Counted from the first letter of the stretch, positions 1 to 6,857 are shown. The stretch is DNA of 14,240 nucleotides from Christensenella sp. (GCA_019420085.1 JAHZHV010000169.1:1-14240), one strand, 5' to 3'. Program-made: numbers and translations. Notes: generated from the sequence alone by a model not told the origin.

Positions 1-225
1 AATCTGCAATCTCTCCCTTTTTTGCCAATGCCGCCCCTTCCCCGGACGATTCCCTCTTTTGCTTTAATCTGCCGCCCCCGCCGCGTGGTTCCTCCCCTGT
101 ACGCGCCCTTTTTTTGCATCATCGCTTTTTACGGCGCATAACACGCCGCGCAATCTGCAATCTCTCCCTTTTTTGCCAATGCCGCCCCTTCCCCGGACGA
201 TTCCCTTTTTGCTTTGATCCGCCGG
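1..225. repeat. Direct repeat of period 151 in non-coding DNA
   Basis: The first 55 bases recur exactly at 152-206. Similarity continues for about 20 more bases with small changes and a one-base deletion, to about 225. The period of 151 is close to twice the 76-82 bp unit seen at 5160-5925. The DNA is rich in C and T with many T runs. The minus-strand reading frame across it is rich in Lys, Arg and Gly and resembles no protein family, so I regard it as non-coding. The repeat may extend to the left of the window. Confidence 0.75.
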
Positions 226-249
226 CGATCGCATAAAATGGCAAAACAA

Positions 250-275
250 AAGGCGCTTTTTTTAAAAAGCGCCTT
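250..275 (-). terminator. Intrinsic terminator downstream of hppA
   Basis: The arms AAGGCGC and GCGCCTT are joined by complementary T and A runs, giving a stem of up to 12 bp with a very short loop. Read on the minus strand, the hairpin is followed by TTTTGTTTT. It lies about 90 bp beyond the hppA stop codon and is the only clear terminator there. The symmetrical stem might also work weakly on the plus strand. Confidence 0.8.
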
Positions 276-365
276 CTATCTTTTCCGTCCGAAGCACATC
301 GCGCGAACGTGACTTTTTATGCGGATCTTCGAACCGCAGAATTGATTTTTACCTTATCGGCCGTC

Positions 366-2444
366 TCAGCCGAACAGGGATACCGACACAAACAGCGCCG
401 AAAGCAGCGATGCAACCAGCGACACGACGGTGATCTGCGTGTTGATCGACGGTCCCGCGGTGTCCTTGAAGGGATCGCCGACCGTATCGCCGATGACGGC
501 GGCCTTATGCGCCTCGCTGTTTTTGCCGCCCTCGTTGCCGGCCTCGACGTACTTTTTGGAGTTATCCCACAGGCCGCCCGCATTGGACATAAACAGCGCA
601 AGCAGCAGGCCGCTTACGATATTGCCCAGCAAAAAGCCGCCGATGGCCTGCGGTCCGCCGATGAAGCCGACGACCGCCGTAGCCACGATGGCCATCAAGC
701 CCGCCGGGATCAGCTCGCGCAGCGCGCCGGAAGTAGCGATATCGATGCAGCGCGCATAATCGGGCTTTGCCTTGCCTTCGCGCAGGCCCGCGATGCTGCG
801 GAACTGGCGGTGGATTTCCTCAACCATGCGCTGCGCGTTGCGGTCGACGCCCAGAATCAGCATTGCCGAGAATGCCGCCGGAATCGCCGCGCCGATGAGC
901 GTGCCGAAAAAGACCGTCGGAGACATGATGTCAAAGCCGGTAATCGCTTCCCTGCCCGCGGCAAGAAGCGCCACGTTGACTTCGGAGAGGAACGCGCCCA
1001 AAAGCGAGATGACCGTAAGTCCCGCCGCGCCGATGGAAAAGCCCTTGGTCACAGCCTTGACGGTATTGCCGGCGCTGTCCAGCTCATCGGCAATGCGGAT
1101 GGTCTCCTCGCCCAGGCCGCCCATTTCGGCAAGACCGCGCGCATTATCCACGATCGGGCCGTAGGCGTCGTTGGAGATGATCATGCCGACGATCGACAGC
1201 ATGCCGACCGCCGCCATCGAAATGCCGAACACGGCGTAGCCGGGTCCCATCGGTTCGCACAGCTGGTACGCCACAAGCGCGGAAACCGCAATGCCGACCA
1301 TCGCCGGCAGCGCGGACAAAAAGCCGTAGGATACGCCCGACAGAATCGTAAATGCGGGTCCGGAAGCGGAGGCATGCGCCACGCGCCGGACGATGGGGCG
1401 GGTGTCGTCGGTGAAGTAATCGGTGGTAATGCCGATGATCACGCCGACCAGAAGACCCGTCGCGGACGCGCCCCAGATGCGCCAGGAGAAGCCCTCGACA
1501 AGCGCCGTTGCGGCGGCGGTCAGCAAAAGGAATACCGCCGTTGTGACGTATGTGGAAGAATTCAGCGCGCGCGTCGGGTTTCCGTTTTCGCCCACACGCG
1601 CCGTAGCGATGCCGACGATGGAGGAAAACAGTCCCAAAATCGCATAGCAGAACACCATCGCCGTATTGGCAAAGCCGCCGGTAAGCCCCTGTGCGATGAC
1701 AAGCGCCGAAGCCATGGCCGCGACGTTGGAGTCAAACAGGTCCGCGCCCATGCCGGCCACGTCGCCGACGTTATCGCCGACGTTATCGGCAATGACCGCC
1801 GGATTGCGCGGGTCGTCCTCGGGAATGCCCAGCTCAACCTTGCCGGTCAGATCGGCGGAGATGTCCGCCGTCTTGGTAAAGATGCCGCCGCCGGCCTTGG
1901 CAAACAGCGCAAGGGAGCTTGCGCCGAAGGAGAATCCAAGAAGGATGCTCGCATCGCCCGTGGCCATCAGCACCGCCGCCACGCCCAAAAGCGAGCAGCC
2001 TACCACAAGTAGGCCCATGACCGCGCCGCCGCGAAAGCCCATCAAAAACGCCGGACGGATGCCGTGCTGCGCGCCCTCGGCCGTGCGTGCGTTGGACAGC
2101 GTCGCCACGAGAATGCCGATCTTGCCCGCAATGGCGGAAAGCACGGTACCTGCGATATAGGCAAGCGCCATCGACACATTGGACACGATCTGCCCCTTCC
2201 AGATCGGCGCGGGCAGAAAGACGAAGATCAGTACCGCCGCCACCGCGGCAAATACGGCCAGGATGCGGTATTCGCGCCGCATGAAGGTGTTCGCACCCTC
2301 TTTAATCAGCTGCGCAACGTTCTGAATCTGGGCGTTTTGCACCTTGTGCTTTTTGACCCACAGATACAGATACGCCGCAAACGCGAACGCCAGCGCCGCC
2401 GTCAGGAACGACAGCGCGTAGAATGTGGATAAACTTACTTGCAT
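366..2444 (-). CDS. hppA: Membrane-bound proton-translocating pyrophosphatase
   Basis: This 692-residue protein hydrolyses pyrophosphate and uses the energy to pump ions across the cytoplasmic membrane. It has many hydrophobic helices and the family's usual length. The substrate site is clear: PEDDPRNP (208-215) followed by DNVGDNVGDVAGMGADL (220-236), with GDTVGDPFKDTAGPS near the C-terminus (652-666). The segment GNTVKAVTKG (459-468) has Lys463 and Thr466 at the positions that, in this family, mark potassium-independent pumps; potassium-dependent enzymes have Ala at the first. Known potassium-independent members are mainly proton pumps, so proton transport is inferred. The frame is open for 53 more codons upstream, but the ATG at 2444 is chosen because AGGTGG lies 7 nt before it and the protein then begins with its first membrane helix. 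The gene appears monocistronic, with its own promoter and terminator. Confidence 0.97.
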   Translation of the reverse strand: MQVSLSTFYALSFLTAALAFAFAAYLYLWVKKHKVQNAQIQNVAQLIKEGANTFMRREYRILAVFAAVAAVLIFVFLPAPIWKGQIVSNVSMALAYIAGTVLSAIAGKIGILVATLSNARTAEGAQHGIRPAFLMGFRGGAVMGLLVVGCSLLGVAAVLMATGDASILLGFSFGASSLALFAKAGGGIFTKTADISADLTGKVELGIPEDDPRNPAVIADNVGDNVGDVAGMGADLFDSNVAAMASALVIAQGLTGGFANTAMVFCYAILGLFSSIVGIATARVGENGNPTRALNSSTYVTTAVFLLLTAAATALVEGFSWRIWGASATGLLVGVIIGITTDYFTDDTRPIVRRVAHASASGPAFTILSGVSYGFLSALPAMVGIAVSALVAYQLCEPMGPGYAVFGISMAAVGMLSIVGMIISNDAYGPIVDNARGLAEMGGLGEETIRIADELDSAGNTVKAVTKGFSIGAAGLTVISLLGAFLSEVNVALLAAGREAITGFDIMSPTVFFGTLIGAAIPAAFSAMLILGVDRNAQRMVEEIHRQFRSIAGLREGKAKPDYARCIDIATSGALRELIPAGLMAIVATAVVGFIGGPQAIGGFLLGNIVSGLLLALFMSNAGGLWDNSKKYVEAGNEGGKNSEAHKAAVIGDTVGDPFKDTAGPSINTQITVVSLVASLLSALFVSVSLFG

Positions 2445-2639
2445 CGTCACACCACCTGTTTTGAAAGATAGAATAAAAACACAGAACGCCGCACGACGCG
2501 TTTTTTTGGATCCCCTCCGCCGCGGCCTGCAAAAGGCCATCGCCTCTTTGGCTTCTGCCCCCCTTGAGACGGACAGATGCGGCCATTTGCGCAAAAACCG
2601 CATGCAGCCGGCAACCGAAAAAACACATCAGACACTCTG
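2445..2639 (-). promoter_or_regulatory. Long structured 5' leader of hppA, class unknown
   Basis: If transcription starts near 2639, the mRNA carries about 195 nt before the start codon. On the minus strand it can form a hairpin with arms ATGCGG and CCGCAT enclosing TTTGCGCAAA, a small GCC/GGC hairpin, and a GGCC/GGCC hairpin around TTTTGCA. I do not recognise a riboswitch class. A fluoride switch was considered because of a GGCGATGG string, but the partner segments are missing. No convincing upstream open reading frame was seen. Confidence 0.4.
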
Positions 2640-2645
2640 ATATGT

Positions 2646-2675
2646 ATCATAGCATCCGCCTGTTTTGCCTGTCAA
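2646..2675 (-). promoter_or_regulatory. Sigma-A-type promoter of hppA
   Basis: On the minus strand, TTGACA (2675-2670) and TATGAT (2651-2646) are separated by 18 bp, with a TG one base before the -10 box. The -35 box is a perfect consensus match. Transcription would start near 2639 and leave a leader of about 195 nt before the hppA ATG. Confidence 0.75.
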
Positions 2676-2818
2676 CGGCCGTTCCCACATGGGAAAAACG
2701 CCCTTCAAAGCGCCGTTTTTGCCTGTTTTTCAGCGTTTTTCAGGCCTTTGCAGGTGCACTGCGTCGCAAAATCCTTAACAGCATCCAAACAGCAGCCTTC
2801 CCGTCCGCATTCGATTGG

Positions 2819-2884
2819 GCGCCAGTATGCGCATATGCCCGCATCAATTCAGCGCCAATATGCGCATATGCCCGCATCAATTCA
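2819..2884. repeat. Two tandem 33-bp repeats, possible operator
   Basis: The two 33-bp copies (2819-2851 and 2852-2884) differ at one base (G2825 against A2858). Each contains the perfect 8-bp palindrome GCATATGC preceded by ATGC. They end about 45 bp before the -10 box of the sugar kinase promoter. The position, palindrome and duplication suggest paired binding sites for a regulator of the kinase-aldolase operon; that role is inferred. The regulator gene is not in this window. Confidence 0.7.
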
Positions 2885-2926
2885 GCGCACTTTTATGCAT
2901 TTATGCGCCCTTTTTACACGCCGCTG

Positions 2927-2935
2927 TGCTATACT
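2927..2935 (+). promoter_or_regulatory. Extended -10 promoter of the kinase-aldolase operon
   Basis: TGCTATACT matches the extended -10 consensus. No good -35 hexamer lies at the normal distance: TTTACA at 2913-2918 is only 11 bp away. The promoter may therefore rely on the extended -10 element or on an activator bound to the 33-bp repeats upstream. Transcription would start near 2942. Confidence 0.55.
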
Positions 2936-2997
2936 GGACATACAGACACGCATTCACGCTGTGATCCTGTTTAAATGAAAGGAAATGGAGCCAACAA

Positions 2998-4431
2998 ATG
3001 TCCGTTCTTGTTCTGGAGGCAAGCACCTCCTCGGCAAAGGCGATGGTCTATGACGCCGAACGCGGCGTCGTGTGCGTGCACACCCGTGCCTATGACGCGC
3101 ACATCAGCGACGTGCAGACGCAGGACGCCGACGGCGTGCTGGAAGCGCTGTTGTGCGTCGGAGGCGAAGCGGCCTTACAAAGCGGCTGCACAATCGACTG
3201 CGTCAGCGTCGGCGGCACATGGCATTCGCTGCTCATGCTCGATTCGTCCATGCGCCCGGTCACGCGCGCGTATTCCTGGGCCTATACCGGCGCGGCCGCC
3301 TATGCGCAGAGCCTGCGGCAGGACGCCGCCTTCTGCGCGGAAGTCTACCGGCGCACCGGCTGCATGGCGCACGCGATCTATCCGGCGTTTAAGTATCCGT
3401 ACATCAAGCGAACGCTCGGCCTTGGCGACGGCCTTTTATGCGCCGGGCAGGGCGACTACATCTTTTATCATCTGACCGGCCTTTGGCAGGTCTCGCACGC
3501 GATGGCCTCCGGCACGGCGCTATTGAACACGCATTCGCTGTGCTGGGACGAGCGCATGCTCGATTTCTGCGGCCTTGACGCATCGCAGCTGCCCGCGCTT
3601 GTCAGCCACGAAGCCTGCGCGCCGCTTTGCGCGCAGGCCGCCGCGCGTCTTCATGTGCCCGCAGGCATCCCGGTCGTGCCGCCGCATCCGGACGGCGCGA
3701 TGAATCAGGTCGGCGCAGGCGCAATGGGACCGGGCGTAATGACGCTGTCGGTCGGCACCAGCGGCGCGCTTCGCATGGCGTTCGACCATCCCGTGCAGAC
3801 CCAGACCCCCGGCGGCACATGGTGCTACGTCGGGCCCGGCCGCTGGCTCTGCGGCGCGGCGACCTCCGGCGCGACCAACTGCGTGGAGTGGCTGGTGCAG
3901 ACCGTGCTGGGCGGGCAGTACGACTACGGCGCGCTGGAAGACCTTGCCGCGCGCGTGACGGGCGACTATCCCGTCTTTACGCCGTTCCTGTACGGGGAAC
4001 GCTGCCCCGGCTGGCGCGACGGCGCGCTGGGCACGCTGTACGGCCTGCGCGGCGAAACGGGTCCCGGGCATCTGTACCGCGCCGTGCTGGAGGGCGTGCT
4101 GATGAACCTGTACGACTGCTACCGCAGCCTGTGCCATGTCGGCGGCGTGCCGGATGTCATCCGCGTCTCCGGCGGCATCCTCAATTCCCCGCTTTGGACG
4201 CAAATGCTCTGCGACATCCTCCAGCATCCCATCCAGTGCGCCGATACGCAGCAGGCATCCATGCTCGGCTGCGCCGCGCTGGGCCTGCACGCCACGGGAC
4301 ATCTTGACGACCTGGCGGGCTTTGACCCCGGTCCGCAGACGAACGTTTTGCCCGACGGGTCGAAGGCGGCGCACTACGCCGAACGGTTTGCACGCTACAA
4401 GCGCCTTTACGACGCGGATATCCAATTTTAA
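2998..4431 (+). CDS. FGGY-family carbohydrate kinase, probably a sugar-acid kinase
   Basis: The 477-residue protein has the FGGY kinase plan of two actin-like domains. It is expected to phosphorylate a sugar or sugar acid with ATP in the cytoplasm. The N-terminal phosphate motif reads EASTSSAK (7-14), with Glu7 where most family members have Asp. The likely catalytic base is Asp232 in HPDGAMNQVGAG. The second phosphate motif is SVGTSG (251-256), and the adenosine site is SGGILNSPLWTQM (391-403). The substrate loop GERCPGWRDGALG (333-345) resembles the GERTP region of gluconate and xylulose kinases. The ATG is preceded by GGAG at 7 nt. The aldolase gene follows after 31 bp, so the pair is probably one operon. 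Gluconate or 2-keto-3-deoxygluconate are the most likely substrates, by context only. Confidence 0.88.
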   Translation: MSVLVLEASTSSAKAMVYDAERGVVCVHTRAYDAHISDVQTQDADGVLEALLCVGGEAALQSGCTIDCVSVGGTWHSLLMLDSSMRPVTRAYSWAYTGAAAYAQSLRQDAAFCAEVYRRTGCMAHAIYPAFKYPYIKRTLGLGDGLLCAGQGDYIFYHLTGLWQVSHAMASGTALLNTHSLCWDERMLDFCGLDASQLPALVSHEACAPLCAQAAARLHVPAGIPVVPPHPDGAMNQVGAGAMGPGVMTLSVGTSGALRMAFDHPVQTQTPGGTWCYVGPGRWLCGAATSGATNCVEWLVQTVLGGQYDYGALEDLAARVTGDYPVFTPFLYGERCPGWRDGALGTLYGLRGETGPGHLYRAVLEGVLMNLYDCYRSLCHVGGVPDVIRVSGGILNSPLWTQMLCDILQHPIQCADTQQASMLGCAALGLHATGHLDDLAGFDPGPQTNVLPDGSKAAHYAERFARYKRLYDADIQF

Positions 4432-4462
4432 TTCATCTTTTGGAAGGGAGAACGTATCTACC

Positions 4463-5113
4463 ATGACCAACAAATCCGCCATCATCAACCGCATCTGCGA
4501 CGTCGGCCTTGTCGCCGTCGTGCGCGCCGACTCCGGCGAACAGGCCTTCAAGATTGCCGAAGCCTGCATCGAGGGCGGCATCGCCGCGATCGAAATGACG
4601 TTCACCGTCGACCGCGCGCATGAGATCATCGCCGACCTTTCCCGCCGCGTCGATCCGGACAGGATCATCATCGGCGCAGGCACCGTGCTGGACGCCGAGA
4701 CCGCCCGCATGGCCATCCTCTCCGGCGCGCGCTACGTCGTCAGCCCCTCTTTGAACCTTGACACCATGCGCCTTTGCAACCGCTATCAGGTGCCCTGCAT
4801 GCCCGGCGCGATGACCGTCAAGGAGGCGCTGGAAGGCATGGAAGCCGGCGCCGAGATCACCAAAATTTTCCCCGGCGAGCTGTTCGGGCCCAAGATCATC
4901 AAGGCCTTCAAGGGCCCCATCCCGCAGATCAACGCCATGCCCACCGGCGGCGTCAGCGCCGAAAACGTGCATGAGTGGATCAGCGCGGGCGCAGTCGCCG
5001 TGGGCGCAGGCTCTTCGCTGACCGGCGGCGCCAAGACCGGCGATTACGACCAGATCGTCAAGACCGCAAAGGTGTTCCTGGAAAATATCCGCGCCGCACG
5101 CGCCGGAAAATAA
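4463..5113 (+). CDS. eda: 2-dehydro-3-deoxy-phosphogluconate (KDPG/KHG) aldolase
   Basis: The 216-residue protein is a class I aldolase of the KDPG/KHG family, which splits 2-keto-3-deoxy-6-phosphogluconate into pyruvate and glyceraldehyde 3-phosphate. Visible landmarks are Glu44 in IEMTFT, GAGTVL (71-76), the Schiff-base Lys134 in TKIFPGELFG, the phosphate-binding PTGGV (160-164), and GAGSSL (181-186). Its length is typical. The open frame begins far upstream inside the kinase gene; the ATG at 4463 is chosen because GGGAG lies 12 nt before it and family homology begins there. It is the second gene of the kinase operon. A 6-phosphogluconate dehydratase (edd) is not present in the window, so a complete Entner-Doudoroff route cannot be shown. 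Family members can also act on 4-hydroxy-2-oxoglutarate or related keto acids. Confidence 0.94.
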   Translation: MTNKSAIINRICDVGLVAVVRADSGEQAFKIAEACIEGGIAAIEMTFTVDRAHEIIADLSRRVDPDRIIIGAGTVLDAETARMAILSGARYVVSPSLNLDTMRLCNRYQVPCMPGAMTVKEALEGMEAGAEITKIFPGELFGPKIIKAFKGPIPQINAMPTGGVSAENVHEWISAGAVAVGAGSSLTGGAKTGDYDQIVKTAKVFLENIRAARAGK

Positions 5114-5159
5114 CAGCCCTTTCATCCCACGCCGCGACAGAACGGGAAACATACGCATG

Positions 5160-5925
5160 TCTCCCCGCCTGCCGCGGTTTTTTGCGTCCTTTTTTCGATC
5201 CGCTTTTTTTGTTCTTCTGTCCCAAAACCCGCGCCGCAAAAAGACGCTTGCAAATCCCGCCGCGTCCCATCTGCCCGTCTGATTGTTTCCAGCCGCACCC
5301 GCGCACCCGCCTTTTTTGCGCGCCGCCTTTTGCGCGCATGCAAAAAACCCGCGGTGGCGTGAGGGTTCCCTGCGCCCCATCCGCGCCGCTTTTTTGCGCG
5401 TCCCGTCTTTGCGTCTGCACCCGTCATTTCCACTGCACGCCCTCCGCTTTGCCCCCGCGCCGCTTTTTTGCGCATTCCCTTTTTCGCACAGACAAAAGTC
5501 TCAGTGGGATGAGGAAGCATCACGCACCGCCTTTTTTACATTCCTTTTTTCACATCCCCTCTTTCGCTCAGACAAAAGTCTCAATGGGATAAGGGCGCAC
5601 CACGCACCATCTGCACCATCCTTTTGCGTGCCCTCCTTTTCGCGCAGATAACAGTCTCAGTGGGATGAGGAAGCACCGCGCACCCGCCTTTTTTACATTC
5701 CTTTTTTCACATCCCCTTTTTTCGCACAGAAAAAAACACGCGGCGGGGGCGTTTTTTCCCCGCGCCCCATCCGCGCCGCCTTTCTCACACCCCTTTTTCG
5801 CACAGGCAAAAAAATCCGCAGCGGGGTGAGGGTTCCCTGCGCCCCATCCGTGCCGCCTTTTTTGCACCCCGCATCTTTGTGCCCCCCTCCGTCGTTTGCG
5901 CCGCACATACCCCCCGCCTTTTTAG
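5160..5925. repeat. Degenerate tandem array, units of 76-82 bp, non-coding
   Basis: Comparable unit starts are visible at about 5333, 5411 (weak), 5485, 5565, 5641, 5723 and 5799, with weaker units on both sides. The units at 5485 and 5641 are nearly identical for about 75 bp. The units at 5333 and 5799 share an exact 25-base segment (5359-5383 and 5826-5850). This gives a higher-order, alternating pattern. Several units hold a small hairpin with arms AGAC and GTCT around AAAA, and T runs flanked by GCGC dyads. Frames in the array give Lys-, Arg- and Cys-rich peptides with no credible ribosome binding site. The unit length varies and spacers differ, so this is not a CRISPR array. Confidence 0.8.
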
Positions 5926-5965
5926 CCATATTGCAAAAATTTTTCCGTTTTCACCGCGGCGGCGC

Positions 5966-5994
5966 TTGCATACAATCTCAAGTGCTGTTATACT
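5966..5994 (+). promoter_or_regulatory. Strong promoter of the small RNA unit
   Basis: TTGCAT (5966-5971) and TATACT (5989-5994) are separated by exactly 17 bp. An A5T5 tract at 5935-5944 could serve as an upstream element. Transcription would begin near 6001. No protein gene on the plus strand follows before the strong terminator at 6121-6168. Confidence 0.75.
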
Positions 5995-6000
5995 ATAGAC

Positions 6001-6167
6001 AGTAGTTTAGGTGAACGATCAAATTGTTCCAAGGCGGCGTTGTTTTCTTTCATATTCTGTTCCTTCAAGTCCTTCGATCAAAGCGGCGAAGGCCGCCAAG
6101 TCCTTTGTCTTTTTGATCGAACAAAAGCCGCGCCGCGGGGTGATTTTGCCCCGCGGCGCGGTTTTTG
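6001..6167 (+). ncRNA. Candidate small RNA of about 165 nt, class unknown
   Basis: A good promoter and a very strong terminator bracket a short stretch without a credible coding sequence. The RNA can form a hairpin GAACGAT/ATTGTTC around CAA (6013-6029). CGATCAAA occurs at 6016-6023 and 6075-6082; either copy can pair with TTTGATCG at 6112-6119. Each copy is followed by a GGCGG-type segment that can pair with GCCGCC (6092-6097), so two structures compete. CAAGTCCTT occurs twice (6066-6074 and 6097-6105), and UCCUU occurs three times, complementary to a Shine-Dalgarno core. I do not recognise 6S, SRP, tmRNA, RNase P or a known riboswitch. A GTG-started frame at 6011 exists, but it runs through the terminator and has no proper ribosome binding site. 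Confidence 0.6.
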
Positions 6168-6168
6168 T
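6121..6168. terminator. Bidirectional intrinsic terminator
   Basis: A perfect 13-bp GC stem (6128-6140 with 6149-6161) is extended by A-T pairs on both sides, so each strand ends in a T run. On the plus strand it ends the candidate small RNA. On the minus strand it touches the stop codon of the P-loop gene and ends the proS operon. Confidence 0.92.
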
Positions 6169-6692
6169 TATGTGTCTTTTGTCTCGCCGTCCGGCACGGC
6201 AAGCTGCACGATGCGCCGGGCAGTCTGCGCGGGCGACAGGTGCGTGGTATCGATCTTTTGCAGCGCGACGCCGTCGGCCTTTGCAAGATACGCAAGGCTC
6301 CGGCCGATGACGTCCGGCGTGCGCAGGCCCTGCGCCACATCGCGCGCAAGGCGCGCCCGCAGCGCGTCGGGGCTTGCCGTCAGGTAAAAGGCGTGTACCT
6401 GTACGCCGCGAAGGTCAAGGCCCGCCAGCACGTCGGCAAAGACCTGCCGCGTGGGCAGCACCCAGCAAAACAGGACGTTGCGATACAGCTCGCACGCAAG
6501 AAAACTGTTCAGCACGTGCCGGATGTTGTCAAGCACCATGCGCTTTGTCTGTTCGCAGACGACGAACGGGCGCATATCCCAGCACCAGTCGGCGTCCAGG
6601 AACGCATTTTGCGGCAGCAGCGTTTGCAGCGCGCGGCAGACCGCGGTCTTGCCGACGCCCATCGGGCCGCCGATGATAAACAGATGCTTCAT
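6168..6692 (-). CDS. P-loop nucleotide or small-molecule kinase-like protein
   Basis: The 174-residue protein begins with a beta strand and a Walker A loop, GGPMGVGKTA (8-17). FLDADWCWDM (31-40) resembles the substrate-side acidic motif of AAA_33-type kinases. LTASPDALRARLARD (104-118) is like the lid segment of nucleotide and shikimate kinases. ATP binding is well supported; the phosphoryl acceptor is unknown. It is the last gene behind proS and lies 22 bp after the 34-residue membrane protein gene, so it is probably part of the T-box operon. The ribosome binding site is weak (AAAAGG about 12 nt upstream). No signal peptide or membrane helix is seen. A toxin-type kinase of the zeta family is possible but there is no antitoxin partner. 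Confidence 0.8.
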   Translation of the reverse strand: MKHLFIIGGPMGVGKTAVCRALQTLLPQNAFLDADWCWDMRPFVVCEQTKRMVLDNIRHVLNSFLACELYRNVLFCWVLPTRQVFADVLAGLDLRGVQVHAFYLTASPDALRARLARDVAQGLRTPDVIGRSLAYLAKADGVALQKIDTTHLSPAQTARRIVQLAVPDGETKDT

Positions 6693-6714
6693 GGTTTCGC
6701 GCGCGGCCTTTTAT

Positions 6715-6819
6715 TCAGGCGAACAGATAGTAAAGCAGCGTAAACATCGACGAAGCAAGCAGCGTGCCGATCAGAACCAGCGCGACGACGCGCGCGGCGC
6801 CTGTGCGGTTTGTCATCAT
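6715..6819 (-). CDS. 34-residue single-helix membrane protein, Prli42-like
   Basis: A short reading frame starts with two ATG codons 8 nt after AGAGGTG and ends with TGA. The protein begins MMTNRTGAARVV and continues as one hydrophobic helix from about residue 11 to 33, ending YYLFA. A short polar, basic N-terminus of the form MTN plus basic residues, followed by a single helix containing an LxSS turn, resembles Prli42, a Bacillota miniprotein that anchors the stressosome to the membrane in Listeria. The resemblance is from memory and the similarity of such short proteins is weak evidence. It sits between proS and the P-loop gene (38 bp and 22 bp gaps), so it is likely co-transcribed with them. 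The strong ribosome binding site and clean topology support translation. Confidence 0.72.
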   Translation of the reverse strand: MMTNRTGAARVVALVLIGTLLASSMFTLLYYLFA

Positions 6820-6857
6820 GAGCGTCTCACCTCTTTACCGTTGCGTTGTTTTTTTGC

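Noticed and set aside
309..2012. Long plus-strand open frame of 567 codons opposite hppA
   Set aside because: It is the antisense shadow of hppA, with a composition rich in Arg, His, Ala and Asp, no family features and no ribosome binding site. The pyrophosphatase on the other strand is unmistakable.
2445..2639. Fluoride riboswitch before hppA
   Set aside because: A GGCGATGG string is present, but the pseudoknot partner segments and the rest of the consensus are not.
3520..5380. Minus-strand open frames opposite the kinase and aldolase
   Set aside because: They mirror the codons of two clear plus-strand enzymes in GC-rich DNA and show no motifs.
5333..5832. CRISPR array
   Set aside because: Unit lengths vary, similarity runs through the whole unit rather than alternating with unique spacers, and there are no cas genes.
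5058..5929. Lys-, Arg- and Cys-rich frames in the repeat array
   Set aside because: They lie in different frames in neighbouring units, lack start signals and simply translate the repeat. Repeat structure explains them better than protein coding.
6011..6310. GTG-started protein in the small RNA unit
   Set aside because: The frame continues through the terminator hairpin into the antisense of the P-loop gene, and the only AGG lies against the start codon.
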